From the NCBI GenBank assembly GCA_027563935.2, contig CM050452.1, forward strand, positions 31,256,850 through 31,320,849: a stretch of DNA of 64,000 nt, read 5' to 3'. The position numbers and the translations under genes were made by a program. Shown piece by piece: positions 34,380-46,232 of the stretch; the first letter of the stretch is position 1, and each line of letters starts with the position of its first letter. The stretch is from Costus lasius (lineage: Eukaryota; Streptophyta; Magnoliopsida; Zingiberales; Costaceae). The notes under the pieces were generated by a model that worked only from the letters and a program-made list of their open reading frames with translations, was not told the origin of the DNA and did not search any database.

Positions 34380-36078
34380 TGTTGGGGTATGCCCTTAAGG
34401 CTAATGTTTGAGGCCTTGGGATTGTAACAGTATCATGTATAAACTCTTGTATTTATAAAGGCAATGGTTGTTATTCAGATTGTTACATTGTCTACTGCAA
34501 TAAGTGTTCTTCTGAATAATGTCTCAATGCTGTTCAGCTAGGCTGACATGCTATAAGTCCTTAGTCGAGATATCTTGGTGAACATGAGACAGCCTTGATA
34601 TGATTGAGACTAATATGTGTTCTAATCTTATAGGATGCTTCGAGCATGGAATAAGATGTAGACTCATGGGTACATTGGATGTACTGGACAGACCCTACTA
34701 GGATATTCAATTGCTTGTCACAATGTGAATAATCCTTGTTTGCAACAAGTGGCACATGTCCTCTGACTTGAGATCACTTTCGTTTCTAAATGATGATTGT
34801 CATTGTTTTGAGGTAGTTCAATATCATTTGAAATATAATGGTTATAGACTATCTTGGATAATGATTATGATTCAGGTTAGGGCACTAGTGATAGATATAG
34901 GATTGCCGTCTCCTTGTTGAAGGAGTGTGATGTTCTATAGGGGCCCCCTAAATGAGATGATTGAGAAAGTGTATAGCCATACCCAGGTGACTATGTTCAT
35001 CTGATCTAATCATGCTCATCATATTGGAGCTACAGGCTTGACACGCTTGTCCAATAAGAACATCCAGTGGCAAAGGAAACATGTATGCCTAGTGAAGGAG
35101 ATTCATACTTGTGCTGTGGTTTGGGTGTAGTCTTGGAAGACTCTTTCCTTTATATCGGGAGACAGTGATGTGTTGCTAGATACCCCTCACTGATCGTGAT
35201 AACATAAGTTATCGTTACCGACATTTAAAGGAAACCCTTAGGGTTGCACAATTTGATGATATGGCTTACTTAAGTCAGATCGTGTGGACTGAATTATTTG
35301 GGTTCAGTTTTAAAGGGATTGAATCTCTGATTGTAGGTGAGATCTGGTCTGATCATGTTTGATTGATTAGGGCTTGAGATCGGTAAGCTTCGATCGAGAG
35401 ATTTGATGCTAGATCGGTGAGATCAAGAACATCAAGAGATGAACGGTCAGATCTAGAACCTTAGGGTTTAATTAGATCTGGACTACATGCTTGGGCTGAT
35501 TTGGTTTGGTCATTGAACCAAATGCAATTGAACCATGGCTTGGTTCAAAGAGGATAAAGAGGAGCGATCGGTTCACTTGGAGTGAACGCAAGGATGATCG
35601 CATGAACGCATGGAGTCAAGGACTTTCCATTTTTAGAAGTCGGTTTTTCCATCTTGGAAAAACGTCTCCACGTTTGATGAAAACGTCTCCACTTCGTTTT
35701 CGAGACGTCTTCTTGCCTCTTCCTCTCGACGACACACTTTGGTGTGAAGCGAGAAAAACACTTTGGAGAAAGTTCGGCCAAGCAAGTCTTCATCCTTCCA
35801 TTCCTTTCCATACGAGAAGAAAACTTTGGAGCCTTGCTAGCACAAGTCGCGCCAAAGGAGTAGGCCTTCTTCCTCTTGTGTGCGACAGCCTTTGGAGAAG
35901 ATTCAATTGATTCTTTGCTTCCAAGTTGCCATCCCTTCATGGCTATGGTATGATCTCTCATATCCTAAAGTTGATCATATGGTTCTAATATGCGATCCTA
36001 GAAACCCTTGTTTCCGCCCATGCTTGTTAGATGCGCATGTTTAGGGTTTCGACTCCCCTTGCTTTAGGGGTTCCTTCA
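34380..36078 (+). mobile_element. Solo copia LTR (copia-1/3 family)
   Basis: 1699 bp from TGTTGGGGTATGCCC to GGGGTTCCTTCA, flanked by TCCTT (34375-34379 and 36079-36083). No internal region is present, so it is a product of LTR-LTR recombination. It is alignable to the copia-1 and copia-3 LTRs but matches neither exactly. Small ORFs in it are chance. Confidence 0.95.
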
Positions 36079-36083
36079 TCCTT

Positions 36084-36893
36084 GTCCTCCACCATGCCCG
36101 TGAGGTCGAGCAGGACCTCCGCTCGCGCACCCATCGTACTGAACCTCACCCGGCTCGCCGGCCTGCTTATGCATCTCCGGCGTTGGCCCCTCCCCCTCGT
36201 CTCGAGACACCGCCACGTCCTAGCCCTGTTGGTCCCCATCGTTTCCCCTGGGATGTGCCCCGTGAGGCACCCCCTCCTCGCTTAACTTGGGAGGACAAGG
36301 GTAAAGCACCCATTGCCGCCGTTCCCCCAGGCGCTTGCCGCCACTGCAACCAAACCGGCCACTTCAACAAGGACTGTCCCCGCCGCTCTTTGCACATCGC
36401 ACCCGAGCGACGTGACTCACGACCCCCTATTCCCTGCGGCCCACCTGCGGCCCAGGAAGTCGGCCCACAGTGTTACACCGATGACAAGTCTAGCCCATGC
36501 CATACCATGGTGGTTGTTCATTGCACCCTTGTCCATAGCCCCCCTCCGTCCGAGGATTGGAAGCGTACGAGCATCTTCTACACTTACATTAAGTGTAATG
36601 GACACTCGTGCAAGATAGTGATTGACGGAGGTAGTAGTCTTAACGTTGTCTCGCGAACAGCAGTCACCCGTTTTGGTCTCCCCCTTGAGCCGCACCCTCG
36701 TCCTTACTCGATCACGTGGGTTGACATGTCCAGCCTGCCTATCACCCATCGATGTCAAGTCCCCATTTACTTTGGTGACTACTCGGAGAAGGTGTGGTGC
36801 GACGTTGCTTCCATGGACGTCGCCCACGTCCTCTTGGGTCGGCCTTTGCTCTATGATCGCGATATGATTCACTACACCCGCTCCAACACCTAC
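36084..36893 (+). pseudogene. Gypsy-B gag end and protease
   Basis: It resumes Gag in the same frame after the solo LTR. A Pro/Arg-rich linker is followed by a CCHC knuckle (CRHCNQTGHFNKDC, near 36337-36378) and a retropepsin-like domain: FYTYIKCNG, IDGGSSLNVVS with its catalytic Asp near 36625, and LLGRPLLYD near 36835. It closely matches the gypsy-A protease. It ends at CCTAC (36889-36893), the copia-3 target site, and the RT part continues at 54952. Confidence 0.9.
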
Positions 36894-38347
36894 TGTTGGG
36901 GTATCCCCTTAAGGCTAATGTTTGAGGCCTAGGGATTCTTTCAGTATCATGTATAAACTCTTATATTTATAAAGGCAATGGTTGTTATTCAATTTGTTAC
37001 ATCATCTGCTGCAATATGTACACTTCTGAATAATGTCTCAATGCTGTTCAGCTTGGCTGACATGCAGTATTGTCCTTAGTCGAGATATCTTGGTGAACAT
37101 GAGACAGCCTTGATATGATTGAGACTAATATGTGTTCTAATCTTATAGGATGCTTTGAGCATGGAATAAGATGTAGACTCATAGGTACATTGGATGTACT
37201 GGACAGACCCTACTAGGATGTTCAATTGCTTGTCACAATGTGAATAATCCTTGTATGTGAACAAGTGGCATACTTCCTCTGACTTGAGATCACTTGTGTT
37301 TCTAAATGATGATTGTCATTGTTTTGAGGTAGTTCAATATCATTTGAAACATAATGGTTATAGACTATCTTGGATAATGATCATGAGTCAGGTTAGGACA
37401 CTAGTGATAGATAAAGGATTGCCGTCTCCTAGTTTGGAGTGTGATGTTCTAAAGGGGCCCCCTGGATGAGATGATTGAGAAAGTGTATGGCCATACCCAG
37501 ATGACTGTGTTCATCTGATCTAATCATTCTCATCATATTGGAGTTACAAGCTTGACACGCTTTTCCAATAAGAACATCCAGTGACAAAGGAAATATGTAT
37601 GCCTAGTGAAGTGGATTCACACTTGTGCTGTGGTTTGGGTGTAGTCTTGGAAGACTCTTTCCTTTATATTGGGAGACAGTGATGTGTTGCTACATACCCC
37701 TCGCTGATCGTGATAACGTAAGTTATCGTTACCGACATTTAAAGGAAACCCTTAGGGTCGCACAATTTGATGATATGGCTTACTTAAGTCAGATCGTGTG
37801 GACTGAATTGTTTTGGTTCAGTTTAAAGGAGTTTAAACTCTGATTGTAAGTGAGATCTGGTCTGATCATGTTTGATTGATTAGGGCTTGAGATCGGTAAG
37901 CTTCGATCGAGAGTATTGATGCTAGATCTGTGAGATCAAGAGCATCAAGAGATGAACGGTCAGATCTTGAATCTTAGGGTTTAAGGTGATCTGGACCAAG
38001 GCTTGGCTTGATTTGGTCCTTGAACCAAATCCATCTTGAACCGGCTCATGTATGAGCGCATGGCTCAATTTAGAGGGATGAGCGTTCGGTTCACTTGGAG
38101 TGAACGCATAACGCATGTATTGAAGCGTTTGCTATTTTTGGAAGTTCCAAAAATGAATGCACGCCTCCACGTTCCAAAACGCTCGCCCCTCTTTTGGTCT
38201 TGCACTTGTGTGGCTCGTCTTCACGAGGTGTAGAGAAGCATTCGGCCAAAGGAGAGAACTACTCTCGCATCTCATCTTCCTTCACACGACAAGGATACTT
38301 GGAGCCTTGCTAGCACAAGAAGCAACAAGGAGTAGGCGATCACATCT
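36894..38347 (+). repeat. Copia-3 5' LTR, left piece
   Basis: It starts TGTTGGGGTATCCCC, with one change from the family start, and reaches CATCT (38343-38347), where a solo LTR inserted. Confidence 0.92.
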
Positions 38348-40303
38348 TGATGTGGGGTGAAGACACATGTTGTGCAAACCAGAAAATGATATAAAGATCT
38401 AACAGGAAAGAGATCACTGCAGCAATATAATAACTACAGCAATATAGCTATTCAGATTATTCTGTGAAAATAGTACAGGAATTTTATCAGATTGCAAATG
38501 TTGACATATCTTGCAGGTTGATCCTTTGTCATCTAGGTTGAATAAACTTATCTAGTTTGTGGACAAAGATTTGGTCTTTCTGATGGATCCAAATACTAGA
38601 CAGAGGTCTTTCCGAGCGTGTTAGAAACCTGCAACAAGAAGCTTAATTAGACTAGATATTTAGTAAACAGAACCTAGCAGGAAAGAGATATGGAAACAGG
38701 CAAGCATGGTTTGCGCCATTCGATGATGCCGGAGCCAGGGGTCGTCGGCGACTCTGATACATCAGGTGGTGGAGAAGGTGATGCGGCGTCGGAGCACTGG
38801 CAGAGGCGGAGAAACGACTGTTCAGGTGGAACTGGGGAAGCTGCAAAGGAGGCGGCTGTTCGAGCAGAATAGGGGAGGTTGGCGAACATAACAGGGATGG
38901 TCGGTGTCCGGCCGGTAGAGCACGAACCCAGAACCTGCTATAACTGGAGGTCGTTGGGTTTGCTGTGGCGTCGTGGGCAGAGTTTGGAGTTGATTGGTGG
39001 CCGGTCGGAGGAGGACGACGTCGGAAGGTGGATGTTGGGCGGAATCAAGGCGAGAGCAGGGGATCGACAGGAAGTTTCGATTCCGCTGATCTGAGTGGCA
39101 GATGGACAGATCCTGTCGGCTGGAGATTGCACAAGGGTAGGAACGGCGATGGCCAAAGTGTTGTGGAGATCTGGCCGGAGTTTGGGCGCGGACGGTGGTT
39201 GGTCGGAGGAGGACGGTGCTGGAAGGCGGAGACGCGCGTGTTCAGCAGAACAGGGGATGCGCGCGGGGGGAACAGGGGCAGCCGGAGATCATCGGAGACG
39301 GCAAAGTCTCCCGACCTGCTACAACTGGAAGTTCTCCTGACCAAGGCGTAAGGGTGGCCGAAGTTTGGGATCGATCGGTGACTGATCGGAGGAGATCGAC
39401 GGCGATCAGTGGTGAAGGGCGGAAGCAGGGGCGTGAGCTGAGGTGTCACCGGAAATCTTCCGATTCCGGCGATCCAGACGTCGGATGGGGCGATCCCTCC
39501 GGTTGTGGGTTCGAATAGAACTGTAGAAGGTGTGGTTGAAATTTGAGGACGATCCGTCGGTTGGATCGTCGCTGGCGGTGAGGCGAACGGAGAGTCCAAG
39601 GCTGGACTCGGCTGGAAGCTGGGTGTGGAATGCGACAGCGGTGGAAGATTGTTTAAGCGTGGCAGAGGTGGAAGATGGAACGCGTAGCGATGAGAAGGAT
39701 GCAGCACGGTAGAGATTCCAAGTCCATGGAAGAGTAGAGGAAGAGAGGAAGAAACATCCGATAGAGAGAAACGAATTCTATTTCCATCGATTTCAACAAC
39801 TTGTTACAGAAAAAAGGAGATTACATGCTCAAATAGGCTGGATTTCTACCCGTTGCTCCTTTCTTCATCTTCACGCCAGCTGCAACGGCTGTTTCTTTAC
39901 AATGGCATCTCCCTTACGTAAGCTTGTTGTTGCGTGACCTTCTGACTTGGGCTTGCTAAATATTTGGGCTGTTGTTCTTTGTTGGGCTGGCCATGAATGT
40001 AGCCCTAAGTCCTCTTCCTTAGCTAGTTGGGTTGTGTTTGAACTCAAGCTGAACTTTGGCTGAACTTTTAGTAGCTTGAGCTTTGAGCTAGACGTCGATG
40101 TGTGCACCCAGTTGACTCGGCCTCATATTAATCACATAGCAAACAAAGCAATAAGGATTAGTGACTCATTATAACTTAGGATTGCATTTAAAATTTAGGC
40201 ATAAACATTGACTAAGTCTATGTTCAATCAAGGTTTACAATGATTATACAAAATATTGACTAAGTCAAAATTAAGTCAAATATGTCAAACTGCTCCTGCA
40301 TCA
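38348..40303 (-). mobile_element. Solo LTR-like insertion (gypsy type, TGATG...CATCA)
   Basis: 1956 bp with ends TGATG and CATCA, flanked by CATCT (38343-38347 and 40304-40308). The uninterrupted site is visible near 54735-54745. The minus-strand start, TGATGCAGGAGCAG, shares its first 11 bases with the solo LTR at 61217, though the plus-strand start (TGATGTGGGGTGAAGACA) is also similar, so orientation is uncertain. The minus strand favours transcription: a TA-rich stretch near 39840 is followed by a pyrimidine-rich 5'-UTR-like tract. The middle (38700-39720) is GC-rich, with imperfect internal repeats such as GTCGGAGGAGGACG. A 220-codon Pro/Ser-rich minus ORF (39707-39045) has no recognisable domain. 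Confidence 0.72.
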
Positions 40304-40308
40304 CATCT

Positions 40309-40514
40309 TGTGTGCGGTGCCTTTGGAGAAGAAGCGCTTGCATCTTTCTCTTCCAAATCGCCATCCAAGCGAAATGGCTATGGTATGAATCCAAACTATA
40401 TGAAGTTGATCATATATTCTTGCAAAAGATGTTTAGAAACCCTTGCTTCCGCTATGAAAGTTTTATATGCGCCTCCTACTAGGGTTTCGCCCCCTTTAGC
40501 TATGGGGACTTTCA
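40309..40514 (+). repeat. Copia-3 5' LTR, right piece
   Basis: It completes the LTR after the solo insertion and ends GGGGACTTTCA. Confidence 0.92.
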
Positions 40515-40516
40515 AT

Positions 40517-40529
40517 TGGTATCAGAGCC
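40517..40529 (+). other. Copia-3 primer-binding site
   Basis: TGGTATCAGAGCC, two bases past the LTR end, is complementary to initiator-Met tRNA. Confidence 0.93.
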
Positions 40530-42342
40530 GGTTGTTGTATGTTAATATGATTGCTTCATGTTAATGTGTGATCCTTGTTTGCGTAGATCTAATTTTTATC
40601 ACATGCGAAACTACATGCTAGGTTTTAGATGTTGGCGCATGTGTGATATTCATGTTTATGCATGATTATGTTGGCGATTGTTAAAGCTTTTGTTTTGTCA
40701 AAACTTGTATCTTGCGCGCCCCACATTAGAACTAAGCAGCGCCTACTATAAACCCTTAGACGGGTTGATAGGGTTGAAGTCATCATCTAGTTAAGATCCA
40801 AACAGTCTGATCAGACCATCTGACAGCCTAGATGGGTCGACAAGATGGCACCTGTGCGCAAGCACGAGGTGGCTATAGGTCGACTGCGGACAGGCGTGTA
40901 GCGATGTCTGGTTGAGACAACCAGTGAACACTCTTGAGTTAGGCCCGGGGTCACACCCGCTTGCCAGAACTCATGAGGGTCGTTCAGCCCAGCGCATGCA
41001 TGCTTGACCATTAGGTCAACTCAAGTCAGTTAGGACTTGGTGCATGCAAGGGCAGTGGATCTGACTAGGTCTGATGAGTGGATCCCTATTAATGGACCGT
41101 TGTAAGGCAGTAGGGCACATAAGAAAAATAAAATTGATTCCAATGGGATTTCGAAAATTTTATTTTCTTGTAATGGATCACATGTTGATTGTATACCATG
41201 ATGCTTGTCTATTTTATCTTATGTGGGTTGCCCTTTTAATGTGTGCTGTAATGGGGCCTGCGAGCCTGGATTAAAATTGTAAATTAATTTTTATTGTGAT
41301 CTGCGCATCACATGTTATTTAATTTATAAAGTGTAATTGACCTGCGACTCAATCTTGTCTAGATAGATTAAATTGTAATTTAATTAGACAAGAGCACAGA
41401 GCACACATGGCAGAAGCGCATGCAGCTTGAGGCTTAACCAGGTGGGAGGTCCAGGGTTCGACTATGGGACAGGCGCATTTACCTGGTGGGCGCATCTGAG
41501 CTACTGAGGGCGCTTGGGCCTTGGGTTGGGCCAGATGAGAAGGCAAAAGACCCATGAAGAGCTCAAGTGAAGACTTAAGTTAAATTAAGGTCTTACTTAG
41601 GTTTAATGGGCTTTTACCACATAAGATCAGCATGCTTTCTACTTATTGTTTATATAATTAGAACTGCATGATTTAATCTTCTACTATCGCCATAGGTTAT
41701 GCATGATAGTTAAGAAGATAAAAGAACGTTAAAATCCAACGCTAAAATATCAAGCACGTAAGCCTTCTGACGCGAAACCTTATCGTTGGGGCCGTGTTGT
41801 ACCCACTCAGTGGGCACACCCATCTATCTTCAGACGGTGTGTGATTACACCTGCGTGTTACAGAGAAGGGATTTATCACTTCTCGTTGCTCAGCATAGCA
41901 CGTGGTGGTCCAGGGAGTAGGTCAGGTCAGCTTGACCATGTAGGCTACATACTGAGCATATGTGAGCTATATGGAGGCAGCCATCTGTGGGATCAGAGAC
42001 TGTGTTGTACCAACTCAGTTGGCACAGTCTGTTGGATTGCCCAGATGAAGGGGAATCACACGGGTTGGCGATTGGCTGGCATTGCCTACCAGAAATTAGT
42101 GCTTGTACTCTCTGTGCATCTTATCTCGCTTGAGCGGGACGCGGAGACCAAGTATGAAATCTGGATCCCATCTCACTAAAAGAGTGTTACTCTTTCGGAC
42201 TGTTTAATGGATTTTTCAGTCAGATAAAATAGTGAGAAAAGAATCTTTCTTAAGTCCTGGATTGATTCTAAACATTGATACTGACCTTGCTGTTCTTGCA
42301 TTGTTGTAGATAACTGCAGCAACGAACACCACGAATTTCAAT
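40530..42342 (+). other. Copia-3 non-coding leader with hairpins
   Basis: It aligns with the copia-1 leader throughout most of its length. The three hairpins recur: CCCAC-TCA-GTGGG near 41806, CCAAC-TCA-GTTGG near 42009 and TCTCGC-TTGA-GCGGGA near 42125. No gene is seen. TTGTAG ends at 42309, and the frame from there on is open into gag-pol. Confidence 0.7.
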
Positions 42343-45300
42343 GTGCGATCCCTACTGGAAAGGGAGAAGTTTGCTGGGCTAAACTTCTCAGACTGGTACG
42401 GACACCTTAAGATTGTTCTTAAGGCAGAGAGGAAACTGTATGTCCTCGAGACGGCTATACCGCCTCAACCCGCTGCGAACGCCGCAAGGGCGGTTCGCGA
42501 TGCCTATGAAAAGCATGTCAATGATAGCATTGATGTCGCTTGCCTGATGCTTGCGTCTATGACGCCAGAGCTGCAACGTCAGCATGAGGATCTATCTGCT
42601 ATACAGATTATAGCAAACCTCAAGATGATGTATGCTGCACAGGCTAGGACTGAACGCTACAATTTGACTAAGCTTTTCTTTCAGAGCAAACTGGCTGAAG
42701 GGAGTCCAGTGGGAGCTCACGTACTCAAGATGATTGGGTACAAGGAGGCTCTAGAGAAACTGGGACATACCATCAATCAGGAGCTTGCTGTAGACATCAT
42801 TCTTCAGTCTCTCCCGGCTACTTTCGATCCGTTCATCATTAATTTTAATATGAACAAGATCGACTGTACCCCGGCAGAGTTACTGAACATGCTCTTGACT
42901 ACAGAGTTGACTCTAAAGGGAAAGCCTTCAACCTCTGTCTTGATGTTTCCTTCCAGGAACAAGAAGAAGGGGAAGAAGGGCAAAGCCCCTGTCAAGAGCT
43001 ACAACAAGGCTCTGAAACAAAAGGTTAAGCGGTCGAAGGAATACAGATGTTTCCATTGTGGCCAGCTGGGTCACTGGAAAAAGGACTGTAAAGCGCTCCA
43101 AGGAGACAAGAAGGGAAGCATCGCTTCTGGCTCAGGTATTTTTGTGACTGAGGTCATGTTTTCTTCTTCTATTTCATGGGTGTTGGACACTGCATGTGGA
43201 GTTCACATTTGTTCGAATGTACAGGAACTCAAGAGAAGAAGGCAGGTGGGACAGCATGAGGTGGACCTACGAGTTGGAAACGGGGCACGGGTTGCTGCTG
43301 TTGCTGTAAGAGAATATCACATCTCATTACCATCTGGACTTGTATTAGAACTGAACAATTGTTACTTTGTACCAAGCATAACGAAAAATATTATCTCTAT
43401 TCCTGCTCTTGTCAGGAAAGGGTTTTCCTTTGAATGCAATATTTCAAAGTGTGTTATTTCTTTGGATAATATTGTTTATGCTACTGGATCAATTAACAAT
43501 GGATTATTCATGTTGGACATGGAATGTTCTATACAAAATATTGATAATAAGAAAGCCAAGTATGCTGATAATAGCACCTTGCTATGGCATAGTCGTTTAG
43601 GCCATATTAACAAGAAACGCATTAAGCGGTTGCATGATCATGGACTGCTGGGATCATTCTCCTATGAGGAGATTGATACATGCAAAGCTTGTTTAATGGG
43701 TAAAATGACGAAGGCTCCTTTTCCTAACAAAGGTCAAAGGGCTTCAGGTTTACTTGATCTTATACACAGTGATGTGTGTGGGCCATTTAGTAAACATGCC
43801 AGAGGTGGCTATTCATACTTCATTACCTTTACTGATGATTTCAGTAGATACGGGTATGTCTATCTAATGAGACATAAAAGTGAATCTTTTGACAAGTTCA
43901 AAGAGTTCAAAAATGAAGTACAGAATCAGCTAGGCCGAAATATCAAGGCACTTCGCTCAGATCGAGGTGGAGAATACCTAAGTCGAGAGTTTACTGACTA
44001 TCTGAAGGAGTGTGGGATTATCTCACAGCTCACTCCGCCAGGAACACCGCAATGGAATGGTGTGTCCGAGAGGAGAAACAGAACCTTATTGGATATGGTT
44101 CGTTCAATGATGAGTCAGGCTACTCTACCTTACTCCTTTTGGGGATTTGCACTGGAAACAGCTGCAAAGGTACTAAACCGAGTGCCATCCAAGGCAGTTT
44201 CAAAGACTCCATATGAGTTATGGTATGGGAAACAGCCGAGCTTGACATTTATTAAGATCTGGGGTTGCGAGGCTTATGTCAAAAAGCTCGCCTCTGGGAA
44301 ACTAGAGAGCAGATCTGAGAAATGCATCTTTGTCGGTTACCCTAAAGAAACTAAGGGTTATTATTTCTACGATCCCAAAGAGAACAAGGTATTTGTTGCT
44401 CGGACGGCCATTTTTCTTGAGAAGGAGTTTCTTCTGCAAGAGGCCAGTGGGAGAGAAATAAAGCTGGATGAGAATCTAGAGGAAGGACAAAGTAGTCAAG
44501 CACAGTTGGATGAGCATGAGCCAGTAGAACAGGTTATTGAACAACCTGAGGCTCAGATATCACGGGAACCGCGAAGATCAGGAAGGATCCGTCGACAGCC
44601 TGAGCGCTATGACGGAGTCTACATCATTGATCATGATGAACCCCTCACTTATGCGGATGCGGTCAGTGGACCGGAATCAGCGAGATGGCTTGAAGCTATG
44701 CGAGCCGAGATGGACTCCATGTCAGATAACCAAGTCTGGGATTTGGTTGATCCGCCTCCGGGAATAATCCCTATAGGGTGTAAATGGATCTTCAAGAAGA
44801 AGATTGACATGGATGGTAACGTGGTTACCTATAAAGGCAGGCTAGTTGCGAAAGGTTTCAAACAAATCTACGGGATAGATTATGATGAAACTTTCTCTCC
44901 TGTAGCCATGTTCAAGTCTATTCGGATCATTCTCGCAATAGCAGCATATTATGATTATGAGATCTGGCAGATGGATGTGAAGACCGCTTTCCTTAATGGA
45001 AATCTGGATCAGGATGTGTATATGACACAACCTGAAGGTTTCACTAATCCATCAGATCGTCATAAAATATGCAAGTTAAAGAAGTCCATTTATGGACTTA
45101 AACAAGCATCAAGAAGCTGGAATATTCGTTTTGATGAATCAATCTGTGAATTTGGTTTCATCAAGAATGAAGATGACCCGTGTGTATATAAGAGGTTTAG
45201 TGGGAGCGTGATTACATTCCTAGTCCTCTACGTCGATGATATCTTAATCATTGGAAACGATATTCCTGAACTACATGCCGTTAAAGCATGGTTAAGGAAA

Positions 45301-46212
45301 TGTTTCCAGATGAAAGATTTAGGAGAAGCAGCCTATGTATTAGGTGTGAAGATCTACAGAGATAGATCTAAGAGGCTTCTCGGGCTGTGCCAGAGTACTT
45401 ACATCGATAAGGTCCTGGAGAGATTTCATTTAGAGAATTCTAAAAGAGGATATCTTCCAGTCAGACATGGTCTGAATCTTTCAAAGAGTCAGTGTCCGCA
45501 AACAAAGACTGAGAAAGATGAAATGGACAAAACGCCTTATGCTTCGGCTATTGGGTCCATTATGTATGCGATGTTGTGTACTCGCCCAGACGTCGCTTAC
45601 GGGTTAAGCGTGACCAGTCGATTCCAAAGTAATCCAGGTCAGGCACACTGGATTGCAGTCAAGAACATTTTAAAATATCTGCGGAGGACCAAAGATATGT
45701 TCTTGGTGTATGGTGGTCAGGAAGAACTCAGTATTGAAGGATATACTGACGCTTCGTTCCAATCTGACCAGGATGATTTCCGATCGCAATCAGGCTATGT
45801 TTTTAGCTTGAATGGAGGTGTGGTGGTGTGGAAAAGTTTCAAACAATCTATTGTTGCTGATTCCACAACAGAAGCCGAGTATGTTGCAGCCTCAGAAGCA
45901 TCTAAGGAGGCAGTGTGGATTCATAAGTTCGTTCAAGAACTTGCTGTTGTTCCTTCGAGTGCAGATCCTTTGGTTATCTTTTGTGATAACACTGGAGCAA
46001 TCGCACAAGCAAAGGAACCATGGTCGCACCAGAAGTCCAAGCACATACAGAGACGGTTTCACTTGATCCGGGAGATCATTGATCGAGGAGAGATCAAGGT
46101 CTGCAAGGTTCATACAGATGACAATCTGGCTGACCCGCTTACAAAGCCTCTAGCGCAGCAGAAGCATGAGAAGCACTGTAATAATATGGGTTTGAGATTT
46201 CTCAACCATTAG
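42343..46212 (+). CDS. gag-pol: Copia-3 Gag-Pol polyprotein, open but without the usual ATG
   Basis: The 1289-codon frame is open to TAG at 46210-46212 and parallels copia-1 throughout. It has UBN2 Gag, a CCHC knuckle (CFHCGQLGHWKKDC, about residue 235), protease DTACG, the pre-integrase zinc region, integrase HSDVCGP/RSDRGGEY/VSERRNR, RT YVDD and RNase H YTDAS. All these motifs are intact. The ATG used by copia-1 is ACG here (42331-42333). The listed start is a GTG, and the next in-frame Met is about 70 codons further on, inside Gag. Either this copy cannot start translation normally, or the family starts in an upstream exon joined at TTGTAG. The only possible catalytic damage I noticed is in less conserved positions. 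Confidence 0.88.
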   Translation: MRSLLEREKFAGLNFSDWYGHLKIVLKAERKLYVLETAIPPQPAANAARAVRDAYEKHVNDSIDVACLMLASMTPELQRQHEDLSAIQIIANLKMMYAAQARTERYNLTKLFFQSKLAEGSPVGAHVLKMIGYKEALEKLGHTINQELAVDIILQSLPATFDPFIINFNMNKIDCTPAELLNMLLTTELTLKGKPSTSVLMFPSRNKKKGKKGKAPVKSYNKALKQKVKRSKEYRCFHCGQLGHWKKDCKALQGDKKGSIASGSGIFVTEVMFSSSISWVLDTACGVHICSNVQELKRRRQVGQHEVDLRVGNGARVAAVAVREYHISLPSGLVLELNNCYFVPSITKNIISIPALVRKGFSFECNISKCVISLDNIVYATGSINNGLFMLDMECSIQNIDNKKAKYADNSTLLWHSRLGHINKKRIKRLHDHGLLGSFSYEEIDTCKACLMGKMTKAPFPNKGQRASGLLDLIHSDVCGPFSKHARGGYSYFITFTDDFSRYGYVYLMRHKSESFDKFKEFKNEVQNQLGRNIKALRSDRGGEYLSREFTDYLKECGIISQLTPPGTPQWNGVSERRNRTLLDMVRSMMSQATLPYSFWGFALETAAKVLNRVPSKAVSKTPYELWYGKQPSLTFIKIWGCEAYVKKLASGKLESRSEKCIFVGYPKETKGYYFYDPKENKVFVARTAIFLEKEFLLQEASGREIKLDENLEEGQSSQAQLDEHEPVEQVIEQPEAQISREPRRSGRIRRQPERYDGVYIIDHDEPLTYADAVSGPESARWLEAMRAEMDSMSDNQVWDLVDPPPGIIPIGCKWIFKKKIDMDGNVVTYKGRLVAKGFKQIYGIDYDETFSPVAMFKSIRIILAIAAYYDYEIWQMDVKTAFLNGNLDQDVYMTQPEGFTNPSDRHKICKLKKSIYGLKQASRSWNIRFDESICEFGFIKNEDDPCVYKRFSGSVITFLVLYVDDILIIGNDIPELHAVKAWLRKCFQMKDLGEAAYVLGVKIYRDRSKRLLGLCQSTYIDKVLERFHLENSKRGYLPVRHGLNLSKSQCPQTKTEKDEMDKTPYASAIGSIMYAMLCTRPDVAYGLSVTSRFQSNPGQAHWIAVKNILKYLRRTKDMFLVYGGQEELSIEGYTDASFQSDQDDFRSQSGYVFSLNGGVVVWKSFKQSIVADSTTEAEYVAASEASKEAVWIHKFVQELAVVPSSADPLVIFCDNTGAIAQAKEPWSHQKSKHIQRRFHLIREIIDRGEIKVCKVHTDDNLADPLTKPLAQQKHEKHCNNMGLRFLNH

Positions 46213-46221
46213 ATTAAGTGC

Positions 46222-46232
46222 AAGTGGGAGAT
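46222..46232 (+). other. Copia-3 polypurine tract
   Basis: AAGTGGGAGAT abuts the 3' LTR, as in copia-1 and copia-2. Confidence 0.88.

Noticed and set aside
39045..39707. 220-codon minus-strand ORF as a captured host gene
   Set aside because: Pro/Ser-rich, no domain, overlapping open frames on both strands as GC-rich repeats often give, and inside a solo LTR. Kept only as a note.
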